From Paenibacillus terrigena DSM 21567 (GTDB taxonomy: Bacteria > Bacillota > Bacilli > Paenibacillales > Paenibacillaceae): a DNA stretch of 64,000 nucleotides. Made by a program: the position numbers and the translations under genes. Below, piece by piece: positions 1 to 7,609 of the stretch; position 1 is the stretch's first letter; every line of letters starts with the position of its first letter. Where the stretch lies: NCBI RefSeq assembly GCF_000374845.1, contig NZ_KB895415.1, positions 372,001 through 436,000 on the forward strand, read 5' to 3'. Under the pieces are notes generated by a model, which made no database searches, was not told the origin of the DNA, and saw only the letters and a program-made list of their open reading frames with translations.

Positions 1-609
1 TGTGATCTTAAGCATCCATTGACGCATCGGTTTGCGAATAACTGGAAATCCGCCGCGCTCACTTTTGCCATCGATAACCTCTTCGTTCGAAAGCACGGTT
101 CCGAGCTCTTCACACCAGTTCACCGGTACTTCAGCCACATAAGCTAGGCCCATCTTATACAATTGGATGAAAATCCATTGCGTCCACTTGTAATACTCAG
201 GATCCGTCGTACTGATCTCACGATCCCAATCATACGAGAACCCTAATGATTTAATCTGACGGCGGAAGTTATTAATATTCTTCACAGTAATATCGCGTGG
301 ATGCTCACCCGTATTCAAGGCGTGCTGCTCCGCTGGCAAGCCGAACGCATCCCATCCCATCGGATGAAGTACGTTGTACCCTTGCATCCGCTTATAACGC
401 GACACGATATCCGTTGCCGTGTAGCCTTCCGGATGTCCTACGTGCAGACCTGCACCCGACGGATATGGGAACATATCCAGTGCGTAGAATTTCTTCTTGC
501 TGGAATCATCATTTGTTTTGAATGTCTTGAACTCATCCCAATGCTTCTGCCATTTCGGTTCGATCAGGAACGGGTTATACCCTTGTGATTGCTGAATTTC
601 TTGTGTCAT
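1..609 (-). CDS. leuS: Leucyl-tRNA synthetase, N-terminal part (cut by window edge)
   Basis: Class I aminoacyl-tRNA synthetase that charges tRNA-Leu with leucine in the cytoplasm. The first 203 codons are in the window and read without interruption to position 1, so the C-terminal part lies outside. The HIGH-type ATP-binding signature appears as HVGHPEGYT about 55 residues in, and the segment [16 protein letters not shown] is typical of LeuRS. The ATG at 607-609 is preceded by GTAGGAGGATG, a strong ribosome binding site. A T-box leader lies directly upstream, so expression should respond to uncharged tRNA-Leu. Product assignment is very secure; only the fragment can be judged here. Confidence 0.97.
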   Translation of the reverse strand, partial: MTQEIQQSQGYNPFLIEPKWQKHWDEFKTFKTNDDSSKKKFYALDMFPYPSGAGLHVGHPEGYTATDIVSRYKRMQGYNVLHPMGWDAFGLPAEQHALNTGEHPRDITVKNINNFRRQIKSLGFSYDWDREISTTDPEYYKWTQWIFIQLYKMGLAYVAEVPVNWCEELGTVLSNEEVIDGKSERGGFPVIRKPMRQWMLKIT

Positions 610-650
610 GAATCATTCATCCTCCTACATTATCTAGCGCAATTTGCATC

Positions 651-698
651 AAAAAAACCTCTCATCCATAGCGAAAAAATGTCGCTAGGGACGAGAGG
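651..698 (-). terminator. Rho-independent terminator of the T-box
   Basis: The stem is formed by CCTCTCGTCCCTAGCGA and its imperfect complement TCGCTATGGATGAGAGG, followed by a run of seven T on the minus strand (651-657). It is the alternative to the antiterminator that includes the T-box core. Confidence 0.9.
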
Positions 699-935
699 CT
701 ATCTCCCGTGGTACCACCCTAGTTAGCCCTCGGCATACTTTGCCAAGTTGCTCCCTCAATGCCCTTAACGCGGGCTAGACGATACGATTTGATCCGATCG
801 GAGTTGATCGTATGACTCAGAGGCGAGTAGATTTTGACGAACCATCGGCTTGCACCACCCGCCGACTCTCTGACAGATTTCGATCAAAACGTATAATCCT
901 CATCATAGTCTTCTTCCATATCCTACTTACTTAAT
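651..935 (-). promoter_or_regulatory. Leucine T-box leader of leuS
   Basis: On the minus strand the leader carries the T-box core AGGGTGGTACCACG (707-720), the Stem I AG-bulge/loop sequence GGTGCAAGCC near 845-855, and a terminator hairpin ending in seven T residues. A CTC leucine codon at 825-827, followed by a purine, sits in the expected specifier position. T-boxes bind uncharged tRNA and switch from terminator to antiterminator. The upstream boundary is approximate; no convincing -35/-10 pair was found above it. Confidence 0.93.
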
Positions 936-1013
936 ACTGCTCATTATGAGAAAACCTCTATCGAGGCGATTGCAAAGACGAGCGACCGCGTTTAGAGGTA
1001 GGTTTTATCGCCA

Positions 1014-1060
1014 AATAGAATTTGGGTGTTTCGATTGTAGCGAAACTTATAAATTCTATT
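1014..1060. repeat. Two-tier perfect hairpin next to a dispersed repeat
   Basis: Outer arms AATAGAATTT (1014-1023) and AAATTCTATT (1051-1060) are perfect complements; inner arms GTTTCG (1028-1033) and CGAAAC (1041-1046) are also perfect, separated from the outer arms by four bases on each side. The symmetry suggests a functional DNA or RNA element, possibly part of the repeat that begins at 1073. No gene is seen between 936 and 1187. Confidence 0.55.
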
Positions 1061-1072
1061 GTGGTAAAAAAA

Positions 1073-1126
1073 CCACAAAGTGGGGATGCCGCTTCGAAGT
1101 CAATTCAGATACTTTGCGTGGACCCC
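1073..1126. repeat. Dispersed intergenic repeat, copy A
   Basis: This stretch starts CCACAAAGTG and contains GAAG, ATTCAG and TACTTTGC blocks that recur in the same order and spacing at 12162-12214. Over the first 45 aligned positions about 31 bases agree. Both copies lie between genes. It looks like a short family of intergenic repeats; function unknown. Confidence 0.55.
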
Positions 1127-1152
1127 GAAATCATATACCTTCTTAGCATTAT

Positions 1153-1175
1153 AAAAAAAGGACATCACTCATGTC
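1153..1175 (-). terminator. Terminator of the yqe operon
   Basis: The short hairpin GACAT-GAGTG-ATGTC is followed on the minus strand by C and seven T residues. It lies 12 bases after the methyltransferase stop codon. Confidence 0.6.
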
Positions 1176-1187
1176 AAGGCTGCTCCG

Positions 1188-1970
1188 CTATTTCACCGCG
1201 ATATAGAACAAACGCCCTGTCTCATTCGTCGGAGCTTCCCACGTAAAGTCCCCGAATATATGAACTTCCGTGAATCCTACGCCCTTAAGCTGTTCCGTCA
1301 TCCACGTCGGATCATATGCCCGCTCAATATGTACCTCTTCAAAGCGTTGGAAGAGATCCTGCGTGGCTGGAGTTCCTGCCTGGCGTGCAAAAATCGTCAG
1401 ATGATGTTCGATTTCACACCGCTCGGCATCCAGATCACAAGTCCATAAATAAGCAACATTGTCTTCATTATAGATAAATGGCTGCTCTGCTTCATATTGC
1501 TCGAACTGACGCGGATGATGTACGTCAAATAAGAATGTACCGCCTGGCTTAACCGCACCATAGGCACGGCGCAATGTCTCAACAATATCTTCTTCTTCGA
1601 GCAGATAATTCAGACAATCGCAGAAGGATATGACCGAATCTACTGGAGCAGGCAGCTCTAAATCTCGCATATCTTGCTCAATGAGACGCACTTTCCCTTC
1701 ACGAAGCAAGCGGCTGCCTACCGTAGAGCTCTCAAGCTTCTGCTGGGCAACCGCAAGCATATCCGAGGAGAGATCGATACCTGTGACATGATACCCTTCA
1801 CTGGCCAGCGGAATCATCAGACTACCGGTTCCACAGCCTAGGTCAACAATCGTCTTCGGTTTTCCGAACCGAGCCCACGCTTCACGTGCGAACGCCAGCC
1901 ATTCCGGATAAGGCATGTCCGCCATGAGTTCATCATAGACATAGGCGAATTGTGCGTAAGACGTCGTCAT
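1188..1970 (-). CDS. yqeM: Class I SAM-dependent methyltransferase (YqeM-like)
   Basis: A 260-residue cytoplasmic methyltransferase. The SAM-binding glycine motif VDLGCGTG sits near residue 42, the acidic end of strand 2 is TGIDLSSDML, and motif II-like sequence MRDLELPAPVDSVISF follows; this is the usual seven-strand fold. The substrate is unknown. It is the last gene of the housekeeping operon, in the position that yqeM holds after yqeL/rsfS in Bacillus, and its ATG overlaps the stop codon of the upstream S1-domain gene by four bases, implying translational coupling. A terminator follows. The family is certain; the gene symbol rests on gene order. Confidence 0.88.
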   Translation of the reverse strand: MTTSYAQFAYVYDELMADMPYPEWLAFAREAWARFGKPKTIVDLGCGTGSLMIPLASEGYHVTGIDLSSDMLAVAQQKLESSTVGSRLLREGKVRLIEQDMRDLELPAPVDSVISFCDCLNYLLEEEDIVETLRRAYGAVKPGGTFLFDVHHPRQFEQYEAEQPFIYNEDNVAYLWTCDLDAERCEIEHHLTIFARQAGTPATQDLFQRFEEVHIERAYDPTWMTEQLKGVGFTEVHIFGDFTWEAPTNETGRLFYIAVK

Positions 1971-2878
1971 TTGGACTCCGTCTCGGACGGTTCAGCGCCA
2001 TCTACTGGCTTCAACTGTGTCCAATTGTCTTTCTGTGTGATAAGTCCTTCCCGCATCAGCTTGCCAAGCGCCCGCTTAAATGCAGCCTTACTAATGCCAA
2101 AGCGCTGCTTGATAATGTCCGGTGGCGTCTGATCGGAATAAGGCATTGCGCCATTCGGCCGTTCCTTCAAGAACGTAAGGAGACGATCCGCATCTAGATC
2201 GCGTCCAACTTCTTTGCGAGCTGCCATGGAGAGATTCACTCGGCCATCCTCACGGACGAAGCTGACTCTCGCTTGCACGCGTTCGCCAAGTCGAAGCATC
2301 TGCAGACGCTCCGAGCTGTGAATCATGCCGATGACGCCGAAACCAAGAACACCGCCATCCACAAGGACGAAGGTCCCCATTTGGAGCGTCTTATAGACCG
2401 TACCTTCCACCCATTGATTGAGCCATGTACTTGGCGCATGGAACGTAAGGGGTGCGAGTTCCCACTCTCCAGCAAGCTTAGCTCTCAAGCGGCCTTGTTT
2501 ATCGTGCTCCATGATGACGAACACTTTGTCGCCTATGCGCGGATGCAACTCTTTTAATTCAGGAAGCTCACGAATCGGCAGCAGCAGCTGACGACCGAGC
2601 CCCATCTCCAGGAAACATCCCAGACGTGGGTGAATATCCGCCACCTCCAACATCGCCAAATCGCCGAGTGTCAAATAGGGCTTCTTCATCGTCGCAGCTA
2701 AGCGATCTTCCGTATCGTAGAAGATGAATACTTCGACCATCATACCTGGTTCTATTTTACCGACAATCTCCGAGTAGTGAAGCAGGACATCCTGATCTCC
2801 ATCTGTTAGAAAAAAGCCGTAAGGCGAAACCTCACGGTCGATAGGTAAATGGACTGTCGTCCCTGCAATCAAACTCAT
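1967..2878 (-). CDS. cvfB: S1 RNA-binding protein, CvfB/YitL family
   Basis: 303 residues with several S1-like OB-fold segments (for example HPRIGDKVFVIMEHD and LGERVQARVSFVREDGRVNL) and a C-terminal winged-helix that begins around LLTFLKERPNGAMPYSD. This matches the CvfB family, RNA-binding proteins that affect virulence gene expression in staphylococci. The ATG at 2876-2878 overlaps the rsfS stop as ATGA, and the protein then starts MSLIAGTTV as expected for the family; an in-frame ATG 27 bases upstream would lie inside rsfS and has no ribosome binding site. In Bacillus this family is encoded away from the yqe operon, so its position between rsfS and yqeM is notable. Target RNAs are unknown. 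Confidence 0.88.
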   Translation of the reverse strand: MSLIAGTTVHLPIDREVSPYGFFLTDGDQDVLLHYSEIVGKIEPGMMVEVFIFYDTEDRLAATMKKPYLTLGDLAMLEVADIHPRLGCFLEMGLGRQLLLPIRELPELKELHPRIGDKVFVIMEHDKQGRLRAKLAGEWELAPLTFHAPSTWLNQWVEGTVYKTLQMGTFVLVDGGVLGFGVIGMIHSSERLQMLRLGERVQARVSFVREDGRVNLSMAARKEVGRDLDADRLLTFLKERPNGAMPYSDQTPPDIIKQRFGISKAAFKRALGKLMREGLITQKDNWTQLKPVDGAEPSETESK

Positions 2879-3219
2879 AGATTCACAACTTTCGCATCCG
2901 ACCATAGACGTTCGATGTTATAATACTCACGCTCGTCACGGTGGAAAATATGCACGATCACATCGCCAAGGTCCATCAGCACCCAACGTGCAGAATCTGT
3001 ACCTTCAATACCTCGAATGAGGCCGCCCTTTTCTTGGACGCGCTTGCGAATTTCTGTCATGATGGCATTCACTTGGGTATCAGAATTACCATGGCAAATA
3101 ACAAAATAGTCAGCAATTAATGAAATGCCTTGTAAATCGAGTGCAACGATATTCATTGCTTTTTTATCTTCTGCCGCAGCAACGGCAAGGTTTAATATTT
3201 CTTTGGATTGAACGGGCAT
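2875..3219 (-). CDS. rsfS: Ribosomal silencing factor RsfS
   Basis: 114 residues of the Iojap/RsfS family, which binds ribosomal protein uL14 on the 50S subunit and blocks joining with 30S when nutrients are scarce. The conserved segments ADYFVICHGNSDTQVNAI and WVLMDLGDVIVHIFHRDER are present and the length is normal. The ribosome binding site GGGAGGTTGACGC precedes the ATG. It starts three bases after the yqeK stop codon, in the conserved order nadD-yqeK-rsfS. Confidence 0.97.
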   Translation of the reverse strand: MPVQSKEILNLAVAAAEDKKAMNIVALDLQGISLIADYFVICHGNSDTQVNAIMTEIRKRVQEKGGLIRGIEGTDSARWVLMDLGDVIVHIFHRDEREYYNIERLWSDAKVVNL

Positions 3220-3222
3220 GCG

Positions 3223-3795
3223 TCAACCTCCCAATTGTTGAATTAAATCATTTCTCGCATCAATCGTGAGCGGGAAAATCCGTTTTCTTCTGGATAGCAA
3301 TAGTTCTATCGTCGAGTCGAACCCTGCAATTAAGCCTTCTTCTAAGCTATGGTTGGCTAACTGACGAATATTATTCACGCCTGGAAAATCTCTTCCAGGT
3401 TCGATATAGTCTGCGAGGCAGACGATTTTATCCATTAATGTCATTTGAACACGACCGGATGTATGATATCTGATCGCATCAAGCACTTCCACATCCGTAA
3501 TGCCGAACTCTTGCTCTGCCACAAAAGCGCCTACTGGCGCATGCCACAACTGCTTGTCATGTTTAAGTAGGATGGCAGGCAGCTGCTCTTCACGAATAAT
3601 ACGTTCCATTCGGTCTGTTGACCAATATTTCGCCACATCATGTAAAATCGCCGCGAGCTCTGCCCGAGTCGGATCACCTCCGAATCGCACTGCAAGCTCG
3701 ATGGAAGTCTGCATGACACCTAAAGTGTGCGCCCAGCGCTTCTCCGGCATTTGTCCACGTACTGCTTCAATAATGGCCTCACGGCTTCGATTCAT
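3223..3795 (-). CDS. yqeK: HD-domain diadenosine tetraphosphate hydrolase YqeK
   Basis: A 190-residue HD-superfamily metalloenzyme. The family hydrolyses Ap4A symmetrically to two ADP. The metal-binding pair is seen as LHDVAKYW, with further histidines in KHDKQLWHAPVGA and IRYHTSGR. The ATG at 3793-3795 was chosen because AAAGGAATGATCTAT stands before it and the protein then begins MNRSREAIIE; a longer reading from 3840 would overlap nadD by 62 bases. With this start the overlap with nadD is 17 bases. It is part of the nadD-yqeK-rsfS set. Confidence 0.94.
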   Translation of the reverse strand: MNRSREAIIEAVRGQMPEKRWAHTLGVMQTSIELAVRFGGDPTRAELAAILHDVAKYWSTDRMERIIREEQLPAILLKHDKQLWHAPVGAFVAEQEFGITDVEVLDAIRYHTSGRVQMTLMDKIVCLADYIEPGRDFPGVNNIRQLANHSLEEGLIAGFDSTIELLLSRRKRIFPLTIDARNDLIQQLGG

Positions 3796-4375
3796 ATAGA
3801 TCATTCCTTTGAATGAATTCATGAACACGATCCGGTACACGATACCGGACCGACATGCCTTGGCTGACCCGCTCGCGAATCGTCGTTGAAGATAGTTCGA
3901 AGAGCGGCACCTCTAGCATGGTCACTTGATCCCGAATATGAGCAGGGAGATTATCCAATTGCAGCAACGTCCCAGGTCGCTGTACTCCAACGAAGTCAAT
4001 ACGGGCTGCGAGTTCGTCAATCCGATGCCACTTCGGCAAATAATTCACCATGTCGGCCCCCATCAAGAACGAGAAGGCATGATCCGGGAATCTACGCTGC
4101 AATTCTTCAATCGTATCGATGGTGTAGGATACGCCGCCGCGTTCCATTTCGATATCCGTGACCTGAAATAATGAATTCCCATCGATCGCAAGTCGGATCA
4201 TCTCGAGCCTCTGCAGCCCCGTCGCGAGTGGCTGACGAGACTTATGCGGAGGATCTGCGGCTGGCATGAACCATACGGCGTCGAACTGCAAGGCCTCACA
4301 CGTATGTTCTGCCAAGAGGAGATGCCCGAAATGAATGGGATCGAAAGTCCCTCCAAATAAACCGACCTTCACCAT
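3779..4375 (-). CDS. nadD: Nicotinate-nucleotide adenylyltransferase
   Basis: 198 residues. The enzyme adenylates nicotinate mononucleotide to deamido-NAD in NAD synthesis. The nucleotidyltransferase signature GGTFDPIHFGHL at the N-terminus and the C-terminal SSTTIRERV (the ISST-type ATP-binding motif) are both present; length is normal. It sits 27 bases after yhbY, and its stop region overlaps the start of yqeK. Confidence 0.97.
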   Translation of the reverse strand: MVKVGLFGGTFDPIHFGHLLLAEHTCEALQFDAVWFMPAADPPHKSRQPLATGLQRLEMIRLAIDGNSLFQVTDIEMERGGVSYTIDTIEELQRRFPDHAFSFLMGADMVNYLPKWHRIDELAARIDFVGVQRPGTLLQLDNLPAHIRDQVTMLEVPLFELSSTTIRERVSQGMSVRYRVPDRVHEFIQRNDLYESKP

Positions 4376-4402
4376 GTGACTTGTCGCCTCTATTCTAGAG
4401 CC

Positions 4403-4693
4403 TTAAGGGAGCTCGATTTGCTTATGTTCGCGGGATTCCTTATACAAGACGATCGTCTTCCCAATCACTTGCACAAGCTCCGAGTTCGAGCCTTCAGCAA
4501 GATCACGAGCGACTTCATCACGATCATCCATGTTATTGTTCAAGATCGATATTTTAATCAACTCACGCGTCTCAATCGCTTCGTCGATATGGCGGATCAA
4601 TTGATCATTAACGCCACCTTTACCGACTTGAAAAATCGGGTTCAAATGATGGGCGAGCGAGCGTAAATAGCGTTTTTGTTTTCCTGTTAACAT
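4403..4693 (-). CDS. yhbY: CRM-domain RNA-binding protein YhbY (YqeI)
   Basis: 96 residues consisting of one CRM domain, a fold that binds ribosomal RNA and associates with pre-50S particles. The conserved features are LTGKQKRYLRSLAHHL at the N-terminus, the GKGG loop (VGKGGVND), and a C-terminal IGKTIVLYK. The site ATTGGAGGTTTATC precedes the ATG. It lies between aroE and nadD as in Bacillus. Confidence 0.96.
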   Translation of the reverse strand: MLTGKQKRYLRSLAHHLNPIFQVGKGGVNDQLIRHIDEAIETRELIKISILNNNMDDRDEVARDLAEGSNSELVQVIGKTIVLYKESREHKQIELP

Positions 4694-4732
4694 GCGTGTG
4701 ATAAACCTCCAATTTTTACTTTGAGCTACTTC

Positions 4733-5596
4733 TTACTTCAGGGATTGCAGTACAGCTTGCCGCATCACTTCGACAGGCGCAGCCTGACCTGTCCAATATT
4801 CAAATGCATAAGCGCCTTGATAGACGAACATGCAGAGGCCGCAATGGGTACGACTACCACGTAACCGAGCCTCCCGCAAAATCGCCGTCTCAAGCGGATT
4901 ATAGATCAAATCGCTAACGATCAAATTGGTGCGAAATCCTTCTAAAGAAAGAGGAGACGCATCCACATGAGGGAACATGCCTACCGACGTTGTATTAATC
5001 ACAATATCGACATTGGAGCGTATATCTAATATCCGTTCTAGTTCAATTGCCTGAACATTCCCGTACGGCAGCAAATCCGCCGCTAATTCAACGGCACGTT
5101 CGACCGTTCGATTCGCGATCCAGATGACCTCGGGTGATTCTTGTGTTAACGCATAGACGATACCACGAGCCGCACCGCCAGCGCCAATGACTAAAATTCG
5201 CTTGCCGAGCAAATCGGATTCCGCTTCTTCGCGAAGCGATCTAACATAACCAATCCCGTCCGTATTATAGCCGATCAGCTTCCCATTGTCATTGACAATT
5301 GTATTCACGGCGCCAATTACCCGCGCGCCTTCATCGACTTCATCCAATAATGGCATAACATCCAACTTGTGTGGAATGGTTACATTAATGCCGCGATAAC
5401 CTAACGCACGCACACCGCGGATGGCATCCTCGAGCTTGTCCGGCAAGACATGCATCGCTGTGTATACGCCATCCAATCCTAAGGCTTGAAGGGCACTGTT
5501 ATGCATTAACGGGGATTTGGATTGACGAATGGGATCGCCAATAACCCCGAGCAGCATGGTTTCACTACTTATTCGATTTACGAGATGATCCCCCAT
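4733..5596 (-). CDS. aroE: Shikimate dehydrogenase
   Basis: 287 residues. It reduces 3-dehydroshikimate with NADPH in aromatic amino acid synthesis. The substrate-binding SKSPLMHN, the NVTIPHK segment with its catalytic lysine, and the Rossmann glycines VIGAGGAARG are all visible, as is NTTSVGM near the middle. The start at 5596 is preceded by GAGGAGAG with nine bases of spacing; the longer reading from 5647 would add 17 atypical residues without a better site. Gene order yqeH-aroE-yhbY is conserved in Bacillales. Confidence 0.96.
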   Translation of the reverse strand: MGDHLVNRISSETMLLGVIGDPIRQSKSPLMHNSALQALGLDGVYTAMHVLPDKLEDAIRGVRALGYRGINVTIPHKLDVMPLLDEVDEGARVIGAVNTIVNDNGKLIGYNTDGIGYVRSLREEAESDLLGKRILVIGAGGAARGIVYALTQESPEVIWIANRTVERAVELAADLLPYGNVQAIELERILDIRSNVDIVINTTSVGMFPHVDASPLSLEGFRTNLIVSDLIYNPLETAILREARLRGSRTHCGLCMFVYQGAYAFEYWTGQAAPVEVMRQAVLQSLK

Positions 5597-5651
5597 CAAT
5601 TCCGTCTCTCCTCTATCCAAGCGGCAAATCACGCCGCAAATTCCCATAATT

Positions 5652-6788
5652 TTATATCATTGCATCCCGCGATAGCACTTTGACACCCTTCGGTGCATGA
5701 ATATTCACCAGCGCACCAGCATCCGAATTCACTTTAATCCAGCCTAGACCGGAGATGAACAAATCTGTCTTGCTGCCTTTCGCTACTCGAATCTGATGCT
5801 TCGACCAAGCCGGCAGGTCGTCGATATGATCCTGGTTCGGCGGAGTAAGCATTACACCGCGATGTTCTGCATACAATTCATCTGCCCGTTCAAGCTTGGT
5901 GCGATGGATCTTCAATCCATTCGACACAAAACAGGTAAAGGACTGACGTTCCCCTTGTACGAAATCAAATCGCGCCATGGCACCGAAGAACAAAGACTGG
6001 CCTTCATTAAGCTGGAATACCGTCGGCTTGAGCGGTCGATCTGGCATAATTGCACCCAAATCTTTACGATGCACAAGCTCTGTGAGGCGTGATGGATACA
6101 CAATGCCTGGCGTATCGATGATGAATTTCCCGTCATCAAGTGGAATTTTCACAAGATCCAACGTCGTACCTGGGAACCGTGATGTGGTCAATTCCCGCTC
6201 CATATCACTATAGTCACGAATTAGGCGATTAATGAGGGTTGATTTACCTACATTGGTGGCACCGACAACGTAGATATCACGTCCGCGGCGATATTCTGAA
6301 ACTTTGTCAATCAATCGTTCGAAGCCTTGATTCTTCTTTGCACTGCACAAGACTACATCGATGACTTTGATGCCATGTTCTTTGGCGCGTTTCTGTACCC
6401 AATTCGTTAATCGATTCCAGTTCGTTACGATAGGCAGCAAGTCGATTTTATTCACGACGAGCAGCACAGGATTATTGCCCACGAACCTTTGAAGGCTTGA
6501 GATTAAGCTGCCGTCAAAATCGAATAAATCAACAATATGAATGACAAGCGCATCATTCGTTGAAGCTCCCACCTGATTTAGCAGACGAAGGAAGTCATCC
6601 TGCTCCAGTGTAACGGAAGCCGCATCATTATAATTTTTAATCCGGAAGCAACGCTGGCATATAACGGGTTCCCGTTCTAATGCCTGCTGCGGGATATATC
6701 CCGGAACTTCCGGCCGTTCTGTCTGTAATTTCACACCGCAGCCTTCGCACGAGGTTACCGCGCCCTGCTCTCGTTGTTGTTCTGTCAT
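5652..6788 (-). CDS. yqeH: Circularly permuted ribosome-assembly GTPase YqeH
   Basis: A 378-residue GTPase needed for 30S subunit assembly. An N-terminal zinc finger (CEGCG and CQRCF) precedes GTPase motifs in the permuted order: G4 (VVNKIDLL) comes first, then G1 (GATNVGKST), then G3 (DTPG). The C-terminal part fits the YqeH RNA-binding domain. The ATG at 6786-6788 overlaps the yqeG stop codon and is preceded by GAGGAGGAAAAGCA, so the upstream ATG at 6809 was not used. Confidence 0.97.
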   Translation of the reverse strand: MTEQQREQGAVTSCEGCGVKLQTERPEVPGYIPQQALEREPVICQRCFRIKNYNDAASVTLEQDDFLRLLNQVGASTNDALVIHIVDLFDFDGSLISSLQRFVGNNPVLLVVNKIDLLPIVTNWNRLTNWVQKRAKEHGIKVIDVVLCSAKKNQGFERLIDKVSEYRRGRDIYVVGATNVGKSTLINRLIRDYSDMERELTTSRFPGTTLDLVKIPLDDGKFIIDTPGIVYPSRLTELVHRKDLGAIMPDRPLKPTVFQLNEGQSLFFGAMARFDFVQGERQSFTCFVSNGLKIHRTKLERADELYAEHRGVMLTPPNQDHIDDLPAWSKHQIRVAKGSKTDLFISGLGWIKVNSDAGALVNIHAPKGVKVLSRDAMI

Positions 6789-7309
6789 TGCTTTTCCTCC
6801 TCGTGCCAAAGACCCTTGTTCCGTAATCTTCGCAATATCAATTTTTCCATCCGACGATTGAAGCGCGTCATGAATCCCTCATCATGAATCGCAATCGGTT
6901 GAACAAGAATGGTAAATAAACCCGATCGGTTGCCCCCGAGTACGTCCGTCATCATCTGGTCCCCAATGACAACCGTCTGTGCCGCCGATAGCTTCATAAG
7001 GGTTAGCGCTCTTTGGAACGGTCTAATCCTTGGTTTACGCGCTGCGTGCACGAATGGAATCTGGAGGGGGTTCGTAAATTTGGATACCCGTCCTTCATCA
7101 TTATTGGATACAATGATGATCTGAAACCCTATCTCCTTCGCACCTTTGAGCCAGGTGATCAACTCTGGCGTCGCGTACGGTTCCTTCGCCCCAACAAGCG
7201 TATTATCTAAATCGGTAATAATTCCCCGATACCCTTTCGCGTATAACGATTCAAGATCAATATCGTATACGGTGTTTACCCGAAGCTTGGGTATAAACTT
7301 CTCTAACAA
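6785..7309 (-). CDS. yqeG: HAD-superfamily phosphatase YqeG
   Basis: 174 residues, a HAD hydrolase of the YqeG/GEP4 (HAD IIIA) family. Motif I is DLDNTLV, motif II is SNN, and motif III/IV is GDQMMTDVLGG. The bacterial physiological substrate is not settled; eukaryotic relatives dephosphorylate phosphatidylglycerol phosphate. I place the start at the TTG (7307-7309) because AGAGGTGACGTA stands right before it and family members begin at this point; the ATG at 7366 would add 19 untypical residues and lie close to the promoter. This is the first gene of the housekeeping operon. Confidence 0.9.
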   Translation of the reverse strand: MLEKFIPKLRVNTVYDIDLESLYAKGYRGIITDLDNTLVGAKEPYATPELITWLKGAKEIGFQIIIVSNNDEGRVSKFTNPLQIPFVHAARKPRIRPFQRALTLMKLSAAQTVVIGDQMMTDVLGGNRSGLFTILVQPIAIHDEGFMTRFNRRMEKLILRRLRNKGLWHEEEKQ

Positions 7310-7336
7310 ATACGTCACCTCTGTTTCATACGACAA

Positions 7337-7366
7337 ACTATACCATATTCTTTGTTTTTCGTGCAA
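7337..7366 (-). promoter_or_regulatory. Sigma-A-type promoter of the yqeG operon
   Basis: On the minus strand TTGCAC (7361-7366) is followed after 18 bases by TATAGT (7337-7342), with a TGG extension before the -10. It lies 27 bases upstream of the TTG start. The -35 partly overlaps the T-run of the terminator for the preceding operon. Confidence 0.65.
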
Positions 7367-7404
7367 AAAATTGCCGCCCGTGTCTATTTAACGACGAGCG
7401 GCAA
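7365..7404 (-). terminator. Terminator of the moxR-DUF58-transglutaminase operon
   Basis: The stem arms TTGCCGC and GCGGCAA enclose a longer imperfect hairpin and are followed on the minus strand by six T residues. It is now about 200 bases from the last gene because the MITE-like element sits in between. Confidence 0.75.
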
Positions 7405-7415
7405 GATCCTGTGTC

Positions 7416-7609
7416 ATTATAAGCGGTTGTTCAAAAATTCATCTTTTGATCACGAAGTGTTTTTAGTAGCGGATTCGACATCGAATCTTGCGTTCACCCT
7501 CGAAGTCCGGTACTCATTTAGGTTTTGCCTAAACTCCGTTCCTCCTTCTTCGGATTCTCGCAACCTTCTCGGTGCTGAAAAGCTAAATTTTGAACACACA
7601 TTATAAGCG
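7416..7609. mobile_element. MITE-like element with 10-bp target duplication
   Basis: The direct repeat ATTATAAGCG occurs at 7416-7425 and again at 7600-7609. The 174 bases between begin with GTTGTTCAAAAATT and end, read in reverse complement, with GTGTGTTCAAAATTT, giving imperfect terminal inverted repeats of roughly 30 bases that share TGTTCAAAA. An internal hairpin TTTAGG-TTTTG-CCTAAA lies near 7520. No transposase is encoded, so it would need one in trans. The TAA stop of the transglutaminase gene (7601-7603) lies inside the right copy of the duplication, so the gene kept its natural end. Confidence 0.75.

Noticed and set aside
7416..7609. Full insertion sequence
   Set aside because: The element is under 200 bases and encodes no transposase, so only a non-autonomous MITE is possible.
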